From Scatophagus argus (lineage: Eukaryota > Chordata > Actinopteri > Scatophagidae): a stretch of 64,000 nucleotides of DNA. Numbering within the stretch: position 1 is the first letter of the stretch; each line of letters begins with the position of its first letter. The stretch spans positions 23,030,535 through 23,094,534 of the forward strand of contig NC_058503.1 in NCBI RefSeq assembly GCF_020382885.2. The letters run 5' to 3'. A model generated the notes under the pieces. The model searched no databases. It saw only the letters and a program-made list of their open reading frames with translations, and had not been told where the DNA came from. Shown one piece after another: positions 35,159 to 56,337 of this stretch. A program made the position numbers and the translations under genes.

Positions 35159-36724
35159 GTAAGCTGTCACTCAAAATCCCTCTTTTTCCGTTCCCTATCA
35201 ATCAAACAATCTGGGCCGCACGCAAAAATGCCCCGGGGCGAGGAGCGCGGACTTAGTCAGGGCAGCAGAGGGTGTTTTTGGAAGGGAAGCAGAGGCGCCA
35301 GAGCTCTGGGAAGAATTAAAAAAAAATCTGTATACAGGGGAGGGGGGGTAAAAAAATATGTCGGCGTTTTGGGGGCAGAGGAGGATTGTGGAAAAGCAAA
35401 GGGCGAGAGCTAGAAACGAGGCCCGACAGTTGTAACGTTAGCGCGGAGGGGAGGGGAAGGAGAGGGCAGCTGTCCCCGCTTGATTGATTGACTGATGTGG
35501 GAAGGATTTGAAGATCAACCGGGCTAGCCTGGTGTGCAGCCAACTCTTCTTAATATCACTGCAATCGAGTTACTGCACACGGCGTACAAGAAATGCATAT
35601 TCATTTAAAATGTTAATCGAAAACGCTAAAGCGGCCGAAGCTGTCTTGTTATTTTGGCAAACGGCTCGCTTTGTATCAATCCGCAGCGGGGTCTTTTTTT
35701 GTACCTGGCTAGCTAGCTGGGTTAGCTTGTTTTTTGGCAGTGATTCTCCTGCTAAATATGGCGCTTTGTATTTTGGCTGCACCGTATCAGCATGAGAAAC
35801 ACTTTTAAGTTAACAGTTAGCCAGCGTGCTAATGTTAGCTGTAGCTCGGCCAGACGGTCCCTCTTTTGAGTTAACCTCAGATTTCGTTCGGAAGCTAGCG
35901 GGAGTAACGTTACAGGCTAGCTATCTGTTGTGGAAAAACAAGGTTAGCTTTAGCCGAGCTTTTTGTTTCCTGCGACAAACACAAACGTTATGTCAGTTAG
36001 ATGATAGTTGGCTAATGTTAGCTTCGAGGGTGTAAAAAAACTTCATGTTCCCTGGCCGCCACAGATAGTGTGAGAAGCTAATAGTGAGCTAAAAGCTAAG
36101 TTCATCGTGGTGGGTGTGTTAAAAGCAGATGCAGGGTAACGTTAACATGAGCTCGCTATTTATCACAGCAACGTACCTCAGCGTCGGTATATGAACCTCC
36201 TATGTTTTATTTAGGATCGGTATGGACAGAAATGTTTGTTTATTTCCAATAAGATACATCGAAATAAATCGTTAAACGTTACTCCTTTTTTTGGAGGGTG
36301 CCCACATTCCCTTGTTTTCCCCCAAACTGTGTGCAGATAACTTTACCATTAAAGATGTGATGTGAGATTTTTGGTGAAATTAAGTCTTTTAATTTCTTCT
36401 GCTGTTGTCCTACGTGTCCTCCAAACGGCACACGTTCAGTTTTTGCTCATATGAATGTCAACTTGTAATTCCTGACCCCGCGTGAAGTCGCATTAACCAG
36501 CATCCATGTTCAACATCAGTTCTTAGCTGTGCAGAAATAATCATTTTCATCCCCCCTCCGTCACACCAGCCCAGTGTACAAAGCTAATAATCTTTCATCC
36601 TGACATCATGACTGTTTCACCAATAAACAACACTCTAATGATGTAATATGTGCATTGTGTAGGTTGGCCACCTGTCCCTGCTCTCTATAATGCCCCAGTG
36701 TTTGCAGCATCTGCAGTGAACGTG

Positions 36725-39700
36725 ATGGCAGCCCAGTCGGTTTCCATAGACAAGTACCCAAAGGGAGAGCATCAGGTGGGTGAGAGGGAGAAATCTGGTT
36801 TGGGACCTCGAGGCCTGACACATCCTGCTTCCAACTGACTTGGCTGCATTTCTTTTCTTTTTTTTGGCTTGTTTGCTTTGAGTGTTTGTAATAATGACAC
36901 CGAAATGTTTCGGGATGCAGCCTTTACTATTCTGCTTTTTTTGCCCATAGATATGCCCCAACACACACAGTTATTTCTGGTGGCGATAAGTCAGCCTAGA
37001 TAGCCAAACAAAGGGAAACACATTATGCACGTAACACTAGAACACAGCCAGTGTTAATACTATTACATCAGTTTGTCGGCTGCATGTGTGCCTGTGTGAT
37101 TCAGGCCGCCACAAATAAATCAGCATATGAGAGCCACTGATGCAGTGTGAAGCCTCCTTTTCTGCCTTTTATTTATCTGTCTGTGCTTATGTAAATTGCT
37201 TACAAAACAAGGGCCAAATTTGGTGGTGTCGAGAGCTGAGAAGGAGCTATGACTAATAGGAAATTTTCCACCCCAAGCAAGTGATTATTTTTAGCTTGTT
37301 TGCACTCAATTTAAGTCATTGTTGTTCTCAGTCACATGGTTGGGGATGAGATTTATGCTCTGGGTTGCTGGTAGGAAGGCACGGTGTGAAAATATGAAAG
37401 AGAAGGTGGTCTGATGTATGAATGTGCCCCGAGCTGAGTGTCGCAGAGGCTGCGGCCACATTTTAATGTGTCCTTTTATTTGCACGCGGTGGCAAGTGTG
37501 AGCACGCAGGTTCTGGATTATATTCCCCCTTGCGATCAGATCTTAACGGCAGATGTGTTAGTGTTGAGGTCTTGAGGATTGTAACACAGCAATGTGTGGA
37601 TGCAGTCTAGTTTGACTGGAGGACGCGAAAGATTGCAGACACACGTTTAAATCTGTCAAACCACAAGAAGAAAGTTTACAAAAAATCCAACAACTCTCAA
37701 CAAAAAAGTGCTGACATAACTGCCGACTAATAACACCACCAGTACCTCCATCTGCCTTCGTTGGCCCCAGTGAAAAGTGTTCATGCTTGTTTCAAATTCT
37801 TTCTCATATGAGAAACGTATTGCTTCTGAGGTGGTTTTCAGATCGTGTCCTCATGACGTTCCAGAGCCTTCGTATTGAAACAAGGCTCTGTGTGAAGCTT
37901 TGCCCTGCAGCTGCTCTGTCTTCACATGATGTCTTTATGTCTCTCATTCTCCGCCTTTCTCTTCACCTCGTCTGTCAGTTTCTGTCTCTCTATCTGATTC
38001 TGTCACTTTCTCACTCCTTTTGTCTTCTTTTCTTCTGCAGATGCAAGGTGTGGCAGCAGTAGACAGCGATTCGGAGCAGAAGTTCATTGAGGGGACATTA
38101 GCAGAGGCGTCCAGCCCGGCGCCCACAGAGCCGCAGACACCCATGGACGCGGACAAAGCCTCCATATATCGGTAGAACTAATTCTGCTCTTGTGTTTGTG
38201 AGAGAACCAGAACAACATCCCTCTGTGCCTGAATCTGTGTCTTTCTCTGTCTAACATCCAGAAACTAAACCATCACCAGGAATCATCAATCATATGATGA
38301 AGTCCTCCCGTTTGTTCATGTGACCTTCATGTCACTCTCTGGCATTTGAAATGGGAGGGTGTTTTAACAACAACTGCTGATTTTTGTCTGAACTTATGGA
38401 AATGTTTGTCACTTCTTTGTTATGTCCACACTGTCCACTTGCAGTTGACTCAGGGCCAAAAACAACAAGTCACATGGTCTCACTAGCAGCTAATTTATTG
38501 GATGATTGGTGCCAGTGTACTGGATTGTAGGAGTACGTTTCATAGTCTTAGTAATAGATATGTGAAAAAAAACTGAGTTTCATATGCCCTGAACTTTCAC
38601 ATTTTGGAAGCCATAAGAGCTGCAGTGATTAGCTGATTAGTCAGTTACTTGATTTTTTTTTTTTTTTTTTTTTACCACTTGCCCGATGGAGCCAGTGAGT
38701 TTCTGGATTTTGTAGAGCCCTGCGGTTGCAGCCCTCGTGTTCTGATAGTGTGGAGGAAGTGTAACGTCCTTTCGTATGAGCAGCCTCTCGTGTGTCTCTC
38801 AGGCATCCCCTGTTCCCCCTCTTGGCCCTGCTGTTTGAGAAGTGTGAACAGTCCACGCTGAGCTCAGACTGCATCACCTCGGCCAGCTTCGATGTGGACA
38901 TTGAGAACTTTGTCCGCAGTCAGGAGAAGGAGGGAAAGCCGTTCTTCAGCGAGGACCCCGAACTCGACAACTTGGTGAGGTCATTCTCCCGTTTCTGGTT
39001 GTTGAAGACCATTCCTCTGTTATGCAGTGCTGTGGACCATAAATCACCAGAACTAACGTAACAGTGAACTACATTTTAGAGTGGATGTATGCTGTTGGCA
39101 GCATAAACAGACTTGGTGAAAAACAAAAGAGCACAAGAGAATGATTTTAAAATGGAGTGAAATCTTGTTGACTGGTATTAATCTAATTTCATCCCGTTCA
39201 TATCCACTAAAGGTTGGATGTTTTGTGACGGTAACATGAACACATGACTGAAAAACAGTTTTAGTTCTGGCACAGGGACGTGAGGTATTTCACAAAGAAA
39301 TACAACATGAAACACAAACACACACCAGTCAAGCGCCCTTCGACCTCAGCAGCTCAGTGACCGGCAGTCCTCTCCAAACATTCATTAGAACACAACCTTC
39401 TCAGAAAGACTGGAAGCCACAGTCAGAGTCAGTGACTCTGGGCTCAATCCTGAAAAGTCTTTAAAACAAACTCTCTGACAACGTTGCGTTTCCTGTGATT
39501 ATCTCATAATAAAAGTCAGCTTTGCTTTACTGTTCGGTTTAAATGTGATGCTGCAGCAGAAAGTATCGGGTTTGCATTAGCAGTAAGTTAATGCTGTTGT
39601 TGTTAAATGTCGAGTGTAATCACAAGTTTATTAGCGGATGGGAACGTTTGCTCACTGTAGCGTCCCTGCTTTAAAACCACTGACTTCAGTTTCCTTTTAC

Positions 39701-40777
39701 AAAGGTATTAGAGTGTTGAATTTAATGGCTGCCTCTTTAACATCAGTGATTTGAAACATCCGTCGAGCAGCCTGTGAACTGATGTTGTCAGTTGAAACGC
39801 TGCACCTTTTTTTAGCTGCAGGATGGCCGAGAGTTGTGTTCTGACTGTAGCAGAAGCTCGTTTCTCTCCTCACTGCGGTGTGACATGAGGAAAAGTCTGC
39901 TGACGCGGGTCCAGCCTCCTCTGGCTGTTCACCGGACAGCAGCTGGTCAGGACAGGTGTCCGCCACGCACCTGAGAAGTAAAGGCGCTTGAGACTGTCAT
40001 GAGAGCTCAGTCATCTCAAAGTGGACGCGCGTCACTTTGAGCAAAAACAAAAGTCTCGTTGAACGCAGCGAACCTGCAGAAAACTACGAGAGTGAAATAC
40101 TGTAATAAAATCGGAGCGAGCAGTACGTCAGAGGAATAGAAGCTATGAAATGAAGCAGGACAGGGCAAACATTTAGCTTAAGAAAGACTTTGCACGCTGC
40201 TATGAACTCTTCTCATGTCTTTTAGATGGTGAAAGCCATCCAGGTGCTGCGGATCCACCTGCTGGAGCTGGAGAAGGTGAGCGACCTGTGCAAGGACTTC
40301 TGTAGCCGCTACATCGCCTGCCTCAAGACCAAGATGAACAGCGAGACTCTGCTGAGTGGAGACCCGGGCAGCCCGTACTCCCCCGTCCAAGGCCCGGTCC
40401 AGAACTTCTCACCCACCAAGACTCAGGTGTGTATCGGCGGCATCATCATCATCATCACCACTGCTCATAGCATCAGCTTGCTTCTTCACATCGGGAAGCT
40501 AAATCAGTGTGCTTTAAAACACGCTCTGTGCTCTGCAGACCCCCAGCTCCATCTCGGGGACACTCAGTCCCCAGGGGCAAATCGTGGTGCCCGCGTCAGC
40601 CCTGCAGCAGGGCAACGTAACCGTGACAGCAGTGAACCCCACCCAGGTGGTCGCAGGTATGTCATCGTGGCATACAACTCCTCCCTCAGGTACTGTCCTG
40701 TTGTAGCTGCAGCTGAGATACCATAATGTACCAGTGGGACACTCTGATCAGAGAGCTCTCTGCAGTGGATTAGACTA

Positions 40778-40829
<52 letters not shown>

Positions 40830-43710
40830 GTGCGTGTGTGTGTGTGTGTTAATTCCAGGTGGCACCGTGTACCAGCCCGTCACAGTCGTCACTCCTCAGG
40901 GCCAGGTGGTTACACAGGCTCTGTCTCCTGGGACAATACGCGTCCAAAACAATCAGGTAGTACACCTGTCTTTTAGCCTGGAACTTTTATTGGGTCCCGG
41001 CAGAGGAAAAAGTTTTAAAAGTACTGGTCTAAAACAAAGTTCCAGCAGGACTCTTTGATAAACTAAAGACAGTTTAGAATGAACTTCCTAATGAAGTGTA
41101 GGTGTTTAGCTGCGGGACTTCAGATCCCTGAAAAGGTTTCTGTTTAGGCATTGAAAGATTTTATGGGGATAAAATTCAGCTGTTTCCATGGAGACGGTTT
41201 GTCTGGCAGACGAAGAGAACAGAGGAGGAGAAGATTAGACTCCTGGAGAAATACAATGAAAGCACAAACTAAAAAGAAGATGTGATCTGCAAACAGAAAA
41301 CAAATGTGGGAGGAAGCTGCATTGAAAATAATTTCAAAATTAATTCAACAAGTCTGATAAGAGGTCCAAAAAAACAACAACTCGGCCAATAAAGAGACCA
41401 AAACTGGTTAAAATGACTTTGAACGTAGTTAAACGCTCACTTGAAGGTGAGACAAACGGTGAAAGAAATCTGTGCAGAAGTCACTCGTGACAAAGATGAC
41501 TTCTTCTGTTCCTTCAGCTGAACACGGAGACGAGGAGAAAAGCTTTAACACTTCAGTGAACATTTTAAGGAAACTTTAAGGGGAACACTTGAGGGTTTCT
41601 GTGCTTTTGTGTTTTTATTTTTAGGAAACACTGGAAAGTCTTAACTTGTGGTGTTTTGCGGATGATTTAAATTGTTGTGTGTTAGTTATCAAGAATATTT
41701 TATTATTTGTGTGAAAAATAAAGTTCTTTACCCGAGGTGATTGTTAAATTTGACAATAATTTGAATCAGGCACCACAACCTTCCAGATGTTCCAGACCTT
41801 CCATATGACAGCAGCACAGTCCCTGATGTTCATCTCAGGACCACAATGTGAACCGCGTGATGCAGAATGTATTAGAAACACTCAAATACTGTGGAAAACT
41901 TTCGCTCGCCAGCTCATGAATGCTTTTTGTTGATCAGAATGAGCTTTTGAGGGATGTTGCTCGTCAGGAAGCTAAAATCCAAACTGCGGTTGTGCTGAGA
42001 AGGTTTTCCATCTGAACAGAACAATGTGTGGTTGATGTGAACGAATGTCTGTGTGCTCAGCTCCAGCTGCAGTTTCACCAGGACCTGAACCTCTTTAATC
42101 ACGACGACAACTCAACCAAGAACAAACGCGGCGTTCTGCCCAAACACGCCACCAACGTCATGCGCTCGTGGCTCTTCCAGCACATTGGGGTGAGTCAGTG
42201 TGCACCAGAAGGCTTCCTCTGAATCCCTGAGAACAGGAAGCACTGAAGCTTTTTCATTTCCTGTTCTGTCCCGCAGCACCCGTATCCCACAGAGGACGAA
42301 AAGAAACAGATCGCCACTCAGACAAACCTGACGCTTCTGCAGGTCAACAACTGGTGAGTTTGGATGTTGTGAAGCTGCACCGTCCAGAGTCCATGTCTGC
42401 ACACGGGGACACTGCTCATGTTATTCACTTTCCTTCATGCCAAGGGTGTAAATCACCAGTTTCATCGCGACACAGTTTGATATGGATTATCTGGACAATG
42501 ATGTGTGTGCTGACATCACAAAGTGTGTCTGACTCAGTGCAGTCCAGCCAATGCCAGACCAGCCTGTGTCTTCCTGTGTCTCCAGGTTTATAAATGCACG
42601 GAGACGGATCTTGCAGCCCATGTTGGACGCCAGCTCCTCTGAGACGCCAAAAGCTAAGAAGAAGACGCCTCAGAACCGGCCACTGCAGCGCTTCTGGCCC
42701 GACTCCATCGCCGCAGGGGGAGGAGCTCACCAGCAAGTCACCATGCCAGACGGTACGCAGTGCAGGGGGGTCAAAGACTCAGTGAAGCTAAATGCTACAG
42801 CAGACAAAACATCTAAATGGTTTCATCATTGTGCCTCCTAAGCTTTCTGTGATGTTGTTTGAGTGCAGCCAATCAGATCATTGCAGGTACCATCAGACTG
42901 CAGCCACAGATCACATGAACTTCCTGCTAAAGTCTCCTTCTTATCAAACTGACAGACATGAACTCGTGTCTGCAGCCTCGCTTGTTAAGCTACAGTTAAG
43001 AGCTCTGCTAACATCAGATCATGAATTAGCTGCTCAGCTGCACGCTGGGGCCACGCTGACCGATAAGGGCCACAAACTGGGACGTTACTGAGCTGACCGT
43101 TGTTGTCTGGTGTCGGTATGCTTGCCGCCTCTACCTTTAAGTGTTTCAGAAATTCAAACACTTAGTGTTGATTCTAAAAACGTTCTGTCTGGTCATCGAG
43201 TCGGAACAATTTCAAACCAGCTGCCTTTGAACAGAAACCGTGAGGAGATTTGTGTTTCTGTCTTGACGACTGTTGGTGTAACTTGTCGCTGGAGGTGAGT
43301 AAGAGTCAGTGTGAGGCCTTTAGTCCAGTCTGAATGTAGACGGCGCCCTCTGTTGGCTCGGTGTATTTCGCTCGCGTCCTCAATAGATGTGGTCCTTCGT
43401 CTTCGTAATGACGTAAAGTTTGTTTACTTTGTCTCAACCTGTGAGACTTTAAATGATTGAGAGAGTTTCTGCTGCAGCTCAGCGCCCTGCAGTCCAAGTG
43501 TTTTCAGCCGTATTCGTTTGACCCTCAGGTACAATGGTGACCATGATCGGGGAGAGTCTGCAGAGCCTGACGTCAGACGGCGCCACGCTGGCGGTCCAGC
43601 AGGTCATGCTGGGAGGCCACAGCGAAGACGAGTCGGGGGACAGCGGAGAAGAGGACGACGACGCGGACATGGCCGGGCTGGGCCTGGACAACAGCGACTC
43701 ATTGCAGTAG
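36725..43710 (+). CDS. pknox1: PKNOX1 (PREP1), TALE-class homeodomain transcription factor
   Basis: It is a nuclear PBX partner. Coding exons: 36725-36775, 38041-38171, 38803-38974, 40226-40426, 40539-40656, 40859-40956, 42061-42189, 42277-42353, 42586-42752, 43529-43710. The sum is 1326 nt, 441 aa (human 436). The MEIS/PREP N-terminal blocks are [17 protein letters not shown] with FDVDIENFV, and [18 protein letters not shown] with [16 protein letters not shown]. The Gln/Val/Thr-rich middle reads [19 protein letters not shown]. The homeodomain has the TALE loop ([48 protein letters not shown]). An acidic tail ends NSDSLQ. The start follows acceptors at 36706-36716. The 3' UTR is about 1.5 kb. 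Confidence 0.97.
40780..40849 (+). repeat. (TG)n microsatellite just upstream of pknox1 exon 40859-40956
   Basis: About 70 nt of TG with a few TGCG interruptions, ending 9 nt before the acceptor (AATTCCAG). Confidence 0.95.
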
Positions 43711-45255
43711 AGGACACACTCCCTCACACTCTGATCCACACGTACACACGAGACGTGCGTAAACAGAATCACACACACGCATTAGGTTTACTTCGAGCAC
43801 AAACCTGCGGGACTCGAACCGTCCTGCGCTCTTCCGACGCTCCACCCTGCTGAACGGCCGTTTACGCTGCGTGTGTGTACGTCAGGAGTTTCATTTCAGA
43901 AACCCTTTTATAATTATTTAGTTGATGTATGCGAGTGCACTTTTTTGTATATTTAAGCTCAAAAAAGATTAAATCCAACAAACGGAAGAGAAAAAAAGAA
44001 GTGTTAAAAAACACAAAGCAAGTTTGTATGCTCCGTTACTAAATGTTGACTGATTTCTCATTTTGTTCCCCGTCCCCCGGCCCAACTCTCATTTTGGATG
44101 CCAACATTTTCAAGTTGTATCTCTAAGGGTTTGTCTTCACTTTTCTGCATGCTTGTGTTTGAGTAGATGTGCGCACTCTTTTACGACCGACTCCGCGGTC
44201 CTCACGCGGGCCGAGTGGAGAGAATGCGGGGAATAAAAGAGGAAAGATGCTTATTTTTATATACAAACATGAAAGTAGTGGTTTTTCGTTTCATTTTTGT
44301 GTTTTGTAAGGAATATTTATGTACAGATTCATAATTAAAGCTAGTGACCCTGTTTTCCAGGGTTCTTTGAAGTTTTCTAAAAAACAGAAAAAAGGAATTG
44401 AATGCTGATGAAAATTGCTATTTAAATTGGTTTTAAACTTGCGATACTAACAAGGCCTTACATGTGTTCTTTTCTAAAGAATTCTCGCCAAGAAGCACAA
44501 AAACACAAAGTCTCACCTTCTGTGAATTTGGTCAAAAAGACACTAAACCGCAGAAACCCGGTGTGGTTCTGCCAAGCGTCGTTAATAATTTTACTTTGTG
44601 TGCTGCATCGTCCCCACACTTCTCTGAATCTCGCACAGCAGCTTCCTGCAGCGCTCACGAATTTTAAATCATTGTGTATACCATACGTTAAGTCTTTTAA
44701 TCATCTTACCGTAGCAGCGTAGGCGTCACTTTCTCAGATGCACAATCCAGAACACTATGCTAATCACACAATCACAACATGAACTCCGTCACCAACGAAG
44801 AAGAAGCGGTGGACTTGTTGCACGCACTCAACTTTTAATTTATGTACACGTACATGCTACTGCGTTGGAAACAAAGCTGGACTGGTGGGCCGATGCCCGC
44901 CTGAAGGACTGAGCGCTGCAGCCCCTGCCACTACACACACACGTAGTGAAAGATCTGAAATCTCTTTATCAATAATGTTGATATGACTGCACAACTTTGG
45001 GGTGCCTCTTGTTTGAATATCTGTAATATTGTACTGTCTGTCAATATTTGCAGTAATCTGGTTGATTTCCCTCTTGTAAAGATGGTTAATTTCATGCAGC
45101 CTGACGGGGGGGTAGGCAGGGTGGGTGGGGGGGCCGTGGTGACTCTGGCCGGGCCCTCGCTGAGCTCTCGGTTCCTCACTTGCGTCTGTCTTGCTTTTTA
45201 TGAAGCGTTCTTCACTTTTCTCTTGTCTGTTTTGCCTTAGAGCTTTCTATTTTGG

Positions 45256-45261
45256 AATAAA
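45256..45261 (+). terminator. pknox1: pknox1 distal polyadenylation signal
   Basis: AATAAA is followed by GT-rich sequence. A weaker candidate, AATTAAA, lies near 44333. The interval 43711-45255 reads as A/T-rich 3' UTR without other genes. Confidence 0.6.
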
Positions 45262-47410
45262 CGATGCCTAACTCTCCGCTGTGCACCGTCTCTTCTCTCA
45301 GCTCCACCAGCTTTGCCCCGAACAGGAAGTGTGCAGATGGAAGGCTCGGTCAGTCTGAGTTTTGATTGGTGTTTGTCGCGTGTTGAAGCCTCCGAGCAGA
45401 GAAGTAACTCGACGGTTCAGTTGTCTGAGCTCACAGCTGGAGAGTTTTGAGCCTCTTCTCTCTGAAAGAAGACACAGAATGGAAACATGGAGGGATGTCT
45501 TTGTTTAAACTCAGGTTTTAAGCTTAAAAGTTACTTAAACCCCCAGATATGCAGAGTTTGTGAAAATAAAATGATTGGTAGTTAATACCAGGTGAGAAAT
45601 CATTTTTGATCTCATTTGAGTTGTTTTAAAAATAGTGAAGAGCCATTTAGTTCTGTGTACTTCTCATCTCTGACAACATAAGATGGGCCCAGAAAACCCA
45701 TCAGGCTGAATACAAATGTCCACCCTCTGGACCATGATGCGTTCACTGTCATCACGTCAAGTCTGAGAGGGCATCAGACTGCACAGCTGTGGAAGCTGCT
45801 GACCCGCCTGAACACTGCGATAACAAAATGAATTTCTTGACATTAGTTCTGGCCTATGAGATACAAGTAACATTTTAATAAGGTGTGTTTTACACGTTCC
45901 CAAGTTCTTTTTGTCGTTTTAGTCCACAGTTGGAGAAACTACAACATAACGACTGTATTGTATGAATTGTTTGTAATTCAGTCAGCGAAGTCTTTAGGTT
46001 GCATCCGAACGGCGTCTCCGTCTGTGGTCTGAAGGCAAAGCGGGTGAGGACAGCCGTCGGCGCTGATGGAGCGGTGAAGTCCCCACATTTGTGTTCAGCC
46101 TTAAAAAGAAAAGGTGAAAATCACCACAAGCCTTCCATGCTGACAGCTGCAGCTACGTGAAAAGAGGGTTACTCTGTTGTGCGAGCTGGCTGCCATTCAG
46201 GACCGACTTTACGAGTGTGTGTCAAACGAGACGACGCCACATGTGCGACTGTTGGGTGTGTGGTCTTTCTAGTTCTTTCACTCTAACAGTTTTATGACAA
46301 ACTAACTTTCTTGAGCTGGAAAAAAATATCTTTCAAAATGACAGACATCTTATGTGTAATTCATGGCACAATTCAAACAGGACCAAAACATTGTTTGTTT
46401 CACATCATTAACCACATGTTTGTGTGAAAATAAGGTCCCAGATAAAATGAAAAGTAAAACCCTGCGTTTGGCTGTACAGAATGGACAATCAACAGTCATA
46501 GTTCAGAAGACTTTGATTTCTGTGTGAACACAAGGGGACTTTTCAGGGTTTAAGAGGGTGAATTAAATGGGGGAATGATTGCAATTTTCCATCAGTGAAT
46601 GAATTCCCAAGAGAAATTCCTTTCATGCGTGTTTGTTCGGACTCTTGCGGTCGATTCAGTTCTGGAAGTTTGTCTCCATGTGGTCTGTGAGAGCAGAGCG
46701 AACAGAAACGGTGTACGTTCTCGTATCACACAATCCAAGAGGTAAAAGGAGCTCTGTGACACGTGTCGCATTTCAAAGCTTTGAGCATGTAGAGGCAGCT
46801 GAAATCAGGCCAGCTCCTGCTTCCCTGCCAGCTGCTGTCGTCGGACTCCACGACGCAGGAGAACCAGCTGTCGGCCCGCGTCACGCACGCCGAGGTCACC
46901 AACGGCTGCTTTCCTTCAAATTCCCCCCTTTAAAATTTGATCTCGTCACTTTCTCCATTTTCACTATTAAATCACAGTATTTGTTTTAGAGAAGGTGCTT
47001 GTTTGCCACAGGCTGTAACTTTATATTCACAACATGTCGTGTGAAGTGATTGGTCCAGTCAGTGTAGCCTTTGGCGTCTGGCTGGCTACGTCACTCTGTT
47101 GGTTTGTTCTTGTTGCATGGATCTGTTTGTCAGTCTGCCAGTTTTGTGAAGTCTGAAACCAGTAATGGAGGACAAAAATATCGCCTGAAAAGTCGATTGT
47201 GTTTGCCTTTAAGATCAACGTCATTCACCTGCTCTGCGTAACGAACAGAAAACACCGTCCTGTTTACGTTGTAGTCCATCATGAAACCACGAGGTTCCTT
47301 TAAATATATTTAGTATTCTTTAAAATCCCAAACTGAGCGGTGTGTGTCCTGCAGAGACGTGCCGACCACATGGTGAATCGTCTGCACGCCGTATGTTTGG
47401 GGAGGCGGAG
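45262..47410. other. Intergenic spacer between pknox1 and tmprss3
   Basis: No gene is supported here. The ORFs are short and without recognisable domains. One GC-rich patch (about 46800-46915) has coding-like composition and an acceptor-like start and is discussed as a finding. The tmprss3 3' UTR must lie in the right end, but I see no clear canonical poly(A) signal there. Confidence 0.5.
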
Positions 47411-55004
<7,594 letters not shown>

Positions 55005-56337
55005 TGTGCCATCGTCCACGCTGTGCTGCGCTTCGTCTAAGACCGTGTCCCCCCGACTCTCCCTGTCTTTATGCTCTTTTCACTCCCTTTTCTCCCTCCG
55101 TCTCTCTGCCTTAATGGCTGCCCTCCTGCCGTGCCGACACTTTGGTGCAAAGAGACACCTGAGCAGGTGAGTGCTGCCACTTGGAGTGGGGATCAGGTGA
55201 CCCTGCACCTCCCACTCTGTGGGTCAGGTTACATACTCGTGTGTCCCCACAGCGTCCACAGAGGCAGCGTGGAGGAGGAGGAGGGAGGCTGCTGGTCACT
55301 GCTGGACGCCGTCCACTGGCTTCACCGTCCAGCTGGGACGACTTCTGGAGCAGCTCAGTGAGGTGTGTTGTGTGGACAGTCCAGAACGACTTTGTCTCAC
55401 GTAGTGAGTCAGTGCTGTCTGCAACGCGGTGACATGAGACAGAAGAGATGACTTTATTTATCCTCCACTCAATTCATCTCTTTTTGTTTTAGAAGCAGAA
55501 TGTGTGGAAAGATCGTAAAGACCCAACGGCACAGTGTGGTTCTAAAGAAAAGACGTATTTTATTTAGTCAGGCACTCTGAAGCAGAAGTAAATAAAACCA
55601 CACAAACAAAACAAACAGACTCATAAGCTACAGTTTAAATAACTATGAACTTATTTTACTGAACATTTTTATAAACGTGAGCAGTCACTCAATAATTCAT
55701 CAGTACTGATAAAGAACAGAGTGAACAGTAATTTGGAGCAGATTTTTACAGACACACAGGACCAGCACCCCGGAGTCCAGCACCCCGGAGTCCAGCACCC
55801 CGGAGTCCAGCACCCAGGAGTCCAGCACCCAGGAGTCCAGCACCCCGGAGTCCAGCACCCCAGTCCCATGTGAAACCAACAGTAAACCATAATCTGTTTT
55901 AACTGACGTCTACAAGATAACTCGCATAATATTTTTAAACTTATTTGAACTGCTTTGCGAGGTCATGTGATGAAAGACACCTGACTTTCCTGCATGTCTA
56001 AACTTTATGAAAAAACAGTGAGAAGCTTAAAATGCATGAGATGACAGATGAGGTGTCCTTCAAAGTGTGGTGCTGCTCATACGCCACCCAGGAGCTCACG
56101 TTGAGCAGACATCGTAACGTCAGTGCTCGTTCGAGCTCCGTTTTGGTCTCTACCAGCTGCTGAGTGACGCAGCCTTTGTGCTCAGTTCAGTCAGTAAAGC
56201 TCCACATAATCCCTCACATTTAGTCTCCCTCACGTGGGACTGGTTTCAGTGGTTTGTTGGGGCCCAGTTGCTGTTGTCCAGTTTCCGTTTCCTTCCTCAC
56301 ATCACTGGAACAGCTGGCTTGTAGCAGCAGCCCCCGA
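55005..56337. other. Spacer between tmprss3 5' end and the FGF gene stop (includes FGF 3' UTR)
   Basis: The left part (55005-55560) is upstream of tmprss3, with no TATA box or other gene recognised. The right part is the likely 3' UTR of the FGF gene: TTTATT at 55559-55564 gives AATAAA on the minus strand, about 775 nt after its stop. Confidence 0.45.
55762..55863. repeat. 15-bp minisatellite, nearly seven copies
   Basis: The unit is CCAGCACCCCGGAGT, tandem from 55762. Units 4 and 5 carry CCCAGGAGT instead of CCCCGGAGT. It lies in the presumed 3' UTR of the FGF gene. On the minus strand it spells CWTPG repeats, but nothing supports translation. Confidence 0.93.

Noticed and set aside
43740-44340. 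Extra coding potential just after the pknox1 stop
   Set aside because: Short frames only, with A/T-rich 3' UTR composition.
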